A DNA stretch of 64,000 bases from Betaproteobacteria bacterium HGW-Betaproteobacteria-9 (GTDB lineage Bacteria > Pseudomonadota > Gammaproteobacteria > Burkholderiales > Burkholderiaceae_C), in NCBI GenBank assembly GCA_002842215.1, contig PHCC01000009.1:62001-126000 (forward strand). Reading direction: 5' to 3'. A program made the position numbers and the translations under genes. The notes under the pieces are model-generated. The model saw only the letters and a list, made by a program, of their open reading frames with translations, was not told the origin of the DNA and did not search any database. This document shows positions 60,879-64,000 of this stretch, in pieces. Position 1 is the stretch's first letter. Each line of letters opens with the position of its first letter.

Positions 60879-61475
60879 TCAGCCGAAAGGGCGCACGCCA
60901 AACAGCCAGGCGTGGGCCCAGAACACGAACAGCGCGTACAGCGCCAGTCCGCCCACCAACGCGATGGCGTCGTTGGCGCCACCGGCCGGCAACGCGGGCA
61001 CGGGGCGCAAGGCACCGGCCGCCGCGCGGCGCTTGAGCGAGATGCGGTCGGCCACGGCCCAGGCCAGGAAGCCGCCGAACAGCAGCACATCGGCCAGCGT
61101 GCCGCCGGTGACCGACTGGGCCAGCAGGTGCGCCAGCGCCCAGAGCTTGACGGCCAGCAGCATGGGGTGTTTCGCCGCGGTCTTGATGCGCCCGGGCAGG
61201 TAGGCCGCCAGCAGCAGCACGAACACTGGCAGCAGCAGCAGCGCGGCCAGGTGGCGAAAGCCGCCCGGCAAGGCGTACAGCAGCACGGGCGTTTCGCGCG
61301 ACACGCCGTAGCCCCAGACGATCAGCCCCAGCCCGGCGAACGAGGCCAGCGTGTACAGCCCCTTGAAGGCGTTTTCACCCATGCCCGCCGCGAGCCGATC
61401 GCGCCCGCCGGGCGAGACGATGGCCACGGAATGCACGCCCAGAAACAGCACCAGACCCAGAATCAGCCACACCAT
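60879..61475 (-). CDS. NnrU family membrane protein
   Basis: The 198-residue polytopic protein starts MVWLILGLVLFLGVHSVAI, the NnrU signature. It has five membrane segments, including TLASFAGLGLIVWGYGVSR and AAKHPMLLAVKLWALAHLL. NnrU relatives are linked to nitrogen-oxide metabolism or cyclic carotenoid-like isomerases (DUF1295-type fold); the role here is open. The start was chosen at this motif, since the frame is open far upstream without homology. Confidence 0.88.
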   Translation of the reverse strand: MVWLILGLVLFLGVHSVAIVSPGGRDRLAAGMGENAFKGLYTLASFAGLGLIVWGYGVSRETPVLLYALPGGFRHLAALLLLPVFVLLLAAYLPGRIKTAAKHPMLLAVKLWALAHLLAQSVTGGTLADVLLFGGFLAWAVADRISLKRRAAAGALRPVPALPAGGANDAIALVGGLALYALFVFWAHAWLFGVRPFG

Positions 61476-61582
61476 GTTGAACTCCTGTGCCCAGACCGGG
61501 CCGCAGGGCACCGTGCCCCGCTGAGAGCGAACTGTATCGGCTTGTGCCGCTGGGCGGACAGGGCCGCTGCAATGTCCGCGTG

Positions 61583-62575
61583 TCAGCCAGACCGGGCCGG
61601 TGTCACAGCGGTCTCGGTGGTCACGAGCCAGATGCCCAGACACACCAGCGCCAGCGCGATCAGGTTGCGCCATTCGAGCACGGTCTCTCCCAGGAACAGG
61701 GCCGAGAGCAGCGCGCCGAACACCGGGATCAAAAAGTTGAACACCGTGACCTGCCCCACCCGGTTGTGCTTGAGCAGCGCAGCCCAGAGCGCAAAGGCCG
61801 CCGCCGAGAGCATGGCCATGTAGCCCAGCAAGGCCAGCGAGCCGGCGCTCCAGCCGGCGATGGTGCCGCCACCGGCCAGCCCGCCCAGCAACAGCACCAG
61901 CCCGCCGATGGCGAGCTGCCAGGCGGTCATGACCATCGGGTCCAGCCGCTGCGACACGCGCTTGCCGTAGATGCTGGCGGCCGAGAGCACGAAAGCCGCG
62001 ATGACGATGAAGCCTTCGCCCAGCAGGGTGAAGCTCGCGTCCAGCCCTTGAACGCCGCGCAGGTTCACCACCATCACACCGACAAAACCTACCGCACAAC
62101 CGAGCGCCTTGCGGCGGCGCAGCCGGTCGTTGGCGTAGATGAAGTGCGCCAGCAGCACGCTGAAGAAGGTGCCGGTGGCGTTGAGGATGGAGCCCTTCAC
62201 GCCGGTGGTGTGGGCCAGCCCGACGTAGAAGAACACGTATTGCAGCGAGGTCTGCGCCAGTCCGAGCAGCGCCACCTGGCGCCATTGCCCCGTGGACAGC
62301 ACCCACACCGGCTTGCCCATCAGGCGCGCGATCACCAGCAGCAGACCACCCGCGAGCAGGAAGCGCCAGCCCGCGAAGGCCAGCTGCGCCGCCGTGTCGC
62401 TGCGGGCGATGCCGAGCAGCGCATAGCCACCCTTGATGGCTGGGTAGGCGCTGCCCCAGAGCAGGCAACACAGCGTGGCGAGCCACACCAGGTTGCGAGG
62501 GCGGCTGAAGAACGCGGCGCCTGGGGCGGAGGTGAAAAACGCACCCACGGGCCGGGCACTGTCGCGGGTCGTCAT
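61583..62575 (-). CDS. EamA/DMT family transporter
   Basis: The 330-residue inner-membrane protein has ten membrane spans in two EamA repeats (LVWLATLCCLLWGSAYPAIKGG; LLGEGFIVIAAFVLSAASIYGKRV; FNFLIPVFGALLSALFLGETV). Family members export metabolites or amino acids. The start overlaps the stop of the uronate dehydrogenase gene (ATGA-type), so it may be co-transcribed with sugar-acid catabolism. Confidence 0.9.
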   Translation of the reverse strand: MTTRDSARPVGAFFTSAPGAAFFSRPRNLVWLATLCCLLWGSAYPAIKGGYALLGIARSDTAAQLAFAGWRFLLAGGLLLVIARLMGKPVWVLSTGQWRQVALLGLAQTSLQYVFFYVGLAHTTGVKGSILNATGTFFSVLLAHFIYANDRLRRRKALGCAVGFVGVMVVNLRGVQGLDASFTLLGEGFIVIAAFVLSAASIYGKRVSQRLDPMVMTAWQLAIGGLVLLLGGLAGGGTIAGWSAGSLALLGYMAMLSAAAFALWAALLKHNRVGQVTVFNFLIPVFGALLSALFLGETVLEWRNLIALALVCLGIWLVTTETAVTPARSG

Positions 62576-63393
62576 CCGTGCGGCGCGGCCTTCACGAAGG
62601 CGCCGCCCTGGTACAGCGCGGCCGGGTCGTGGCGGTCAATGCTGGGCTGGCGCGCTTCGACCGCCGGCCGGAAGACGTCGGAGCTGTCCTGCGGGCGGTA
62701 GCCGATGTGTTTGGCGGGGGTGTTGTCCCACCAGCTGGTCTGGTTGTCGGACACGCCGTAGATGATGCTGTGACCAACGATGGGCGCGGTGAGCGCGGCC
62801 ACGATCAGGCGCTCCAGGTCGTCGTAACTCAGGTACGTGGCGAGCATGCGGCGGTCGCGCGGCTCGCTGAACGAGGAGCCGATGCGCAGGCTCACGGTCT
62901 CGATGCCCCAGCGGTCCCAGTAGAGCTGGGCCAGGTCTTCACCGAAAGCTTTCGAGAGGCCGTAGAAGCCGTCGGGCTTGGGCGGCGCCTGGGGCGTGAT
63001 GACCTCGTCTTGCCGGTAGAAGCCGGTGACGTGGTTGGAGCTGGCGAAGACGATGCGCTTCGTACCGTGTTGGCGCGCGGCTTCGTAGAGGTTGACCATA
63101 CCGACGATGTTGCCGGCGAGGATGGGTTCCCAGGGCTGCTCGGTGGAGACACCGCCCATGTGCACCACGGCGTCCACGTCGGCCAGCATGGCGTGCACGC
63201 GGTCTTTGTCGGCCAGATCGGCGGTGAAGGTTTCTTCGCCGGGGCCGGCGGCGCCGAGGTCGCTGCGGTGGCTCAGGCGCAGCACCTCGCAATAGGCTTT
63301 GAGGCGCGGGCGCAGCTCGCGGCCCAGGTTGCCGGCGGCGCCGGTGAGCAGGAGGCGGTTGAACTTCAGTGGGGAAGCGGGCTGGGCAAGCAT
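62572..63393 (-). CDS. udh: Uronate dehydrogenase-type NAD-dependent SDR
   Basis: The 273-residue extended-SDR-like protein has TGAAGNLG (17-24), the active-site Tyr144/Lys148 (YGLSKAFGEDLA) and stretches characteristic of uronate dehydrogenase: FASSNHVTGFY, RIGSSFSEPRDRRML, GVSDNQTSWWDN and GYRPQDSSDVF. It oxidises galacturonate or glucuronate to the aldaro-lactone with NAD+. It is 19 bp downstream of the HpcH/HpaI aldolase gene, consistent with an oxidative uronate route. A close relative with another sugar substrate is possible. Confidence 0.85.
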   Translation of the reverse strand: MLAQPASPLKFNRLLLTGAAGNLGRELRPRLKAYCEVLRLSHRSDLGAAGPGEETFTADLADKDRVHAMLADVDAVVHMGGVSTEQPWEPILAGNIVGMVNLYEAARQHGTKRIVFASSNHVTGFYRQDEVITPQAPPKPDGFYGLSKAFGEDLAQLYWDRWGIETVSLRIGSSFSEPRDRRMLATYLSYDDLERLIVAALTAPIVGHSIIYGVSDNQTSWWDNTPAKHIGYRPQDSSDVFRPAVEARQPSIDRHDPAALYQGGAFVKAAPHG

Positions 63394-63412
63394 GGGAGGC
63401 TCCGAAGAAAAA

Positions 63413-64000
63413 TCAGCTGTTGAAGCGGCCAGCCAAGGCCTGCGCGCTGTCGCGCAACAGGTTCTGGTCGGCCCCCACGGCGACGAACAGGCAGCCCTGG
63501 GCGATGTAGTGGCGCGCCAGGGTTTCGTCGCCGGTCAGGATACCGGGAGCCTTGCCGCAGGCGCGGATGCGGGCGATGGCGTCGTCGATGGCGGCGAGCA
63601 CTTCGGGGTGTTTGGGGTTGCCGAGGTGGCCGAGCGCGGCCGAGAGGTCGCCGGGGCCGATGAAGACACCGTCGATACCGTCCACGTTGGCGATCGCTTC
63701 GAGGTTCTGCAGGCCCAGCACGGTTTCGACCTGCACCAGCACGCAGATTTCTTCGCCACAACGGTGTGCGTAATCCTTCACGCGGCCGTAGCCGCTGGCG
63801 CGTGGTGCGCCCGCAAAACCGCGCACACCGTGCGGCGGGTAGCGCGTGTAGGCCACGGCGTTGCGCGCTTCTTCTTCGGTCTGCACATAGGGCACCAGCA
63901 GGGTCTGCACGCCGATGTCGTGCCCTTCATGGCCTGCAACTGTGAAAGCAGCTCGGGCAGTTCGTTGGGCGAGTGCTCCATGTCGAGCAGCAGCCAGTCG
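63413..64000 (-). pseudogene. HpcH/HpaI aldolase gene, frameshifted and cut by the window edge
   Basis: Two frames together encode an HpcH/HpaI class II aldolase, which cleaves 2-keto-3-deoxy sugar acids. The N-terminal part reads [19 protein letters not shown] in one frame. The rest ([51 protein letters not shown]) is in another. The frames change at about 63922, where GGGCAC would need one more C to continue as HDIGVQTL. Either a real one-base deletion or a sequence error accounts for it. The 5' end lies beyond 64000. Uronate dehydrogenase next to it fits sugar-acid degradation. Confidence 0.85.

Overview
The window looks like chromosome from a high-GC betaproteobacterium of the Comamonadaceae, probably close to Hydrogenophaga. 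This rests on gene order and protein character: TPR-lolB-ispE-tRNA-Gln-prs-rplY-pth converging on ferredoxin-coaD-rsmD-M16-M16 with divergent ftsY, and GC-rich third codon positions. I ran no database search, so the genus is inference.

Layout. 1-1322 is the 3' end of a group II intron (reverse transcriptase/maturase with HNH domain, then RNA domains V and VI), inserted at the very 5' end of a TPR gene. 1323-12643 is housekeeping: lipoprotein insertion (lolB), isoprenoid precursor (ispE), tRNA-Gln, PRPP synthesis (prs), ribosome (rplY, pth), CoA (coaD), 16S rRNA methylation (rsmD), two M16 peptidases and ftsY. 12656-14289 holds an ECF sigma factor with a zinc-finger anti-sigma partner and a CDP-alcohol phosphatidyltransferase. 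14299-18691 is an aromatic amino-acid block: phhB, phhA and a dihydropteridine-reductase-like SDR in one overlapping operon, a divergent Lrp/AsnC regulator, fumarylacetoacetase and a VOC protein.

18979-25692 is a compact seven-gene operon that I cannot match to a named system: coiled-coil protein, membrane-anchored Sel1-like protein, exported peptidoglycan-binding/polyamine-type binding-protein fusion, membrane coiled-coil protein, PspA/IM30 protein, tandem-AAA ATPase and TerB-like protein. It is preceded by a nine-codon translated leader whose stop overlaps the first start codon. It looks like an envelope-stress or envelope-remodelling machine and is the best candidate here for an undescribed system.

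25733-43838 is mixed accessory content: a P-type ATPase, a permuted-papain hydrolase, a TVP38/flavin-disulfide reductase fusion, exported DUF547 and DUF3047 proteins, a flavoprotein of the kind often fused to SelD, chrA, a toxin-antitoxin remnant, a Tat-type ferritin-like protein, a metallo-beta-lactamase-fold hydrolase with rhodanese, a haloacid dehalogenase and small membrane proteins.

43894-55477 is a selenium/sulfur-betaine region. senB and selD (senC role) run left and senA runs right from start codons that overlap it. egtD and egtB supply hercynine and ergothioneine. A PhnDCEE-type ABC importer between egtD and egtB probably brings in a selenium or related oxyanion, and an uncharacterised methyltransferase abuts egtB. 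Working together: EgtD makes hercynine from histidine; EgtB diverts it to ergothioneine; SelD makes selenophosphate, SenB a selenosugar, and SenA joins it to hercynine to give selenoneine.

55504-64000 carries a YHS protein, a SHOCT lipoprotein, a patatin lipoprotein, an ATP-grasp protein, a PQQ-type sugar dehydrogenase, NnrU, an EamA exporter, a uronate dehydrogenase and a frameshifted, edge-truncated HpcH/HpaI aldolase. There are no rRNA genes, CRISPR arrays or prophage genes that I can see.
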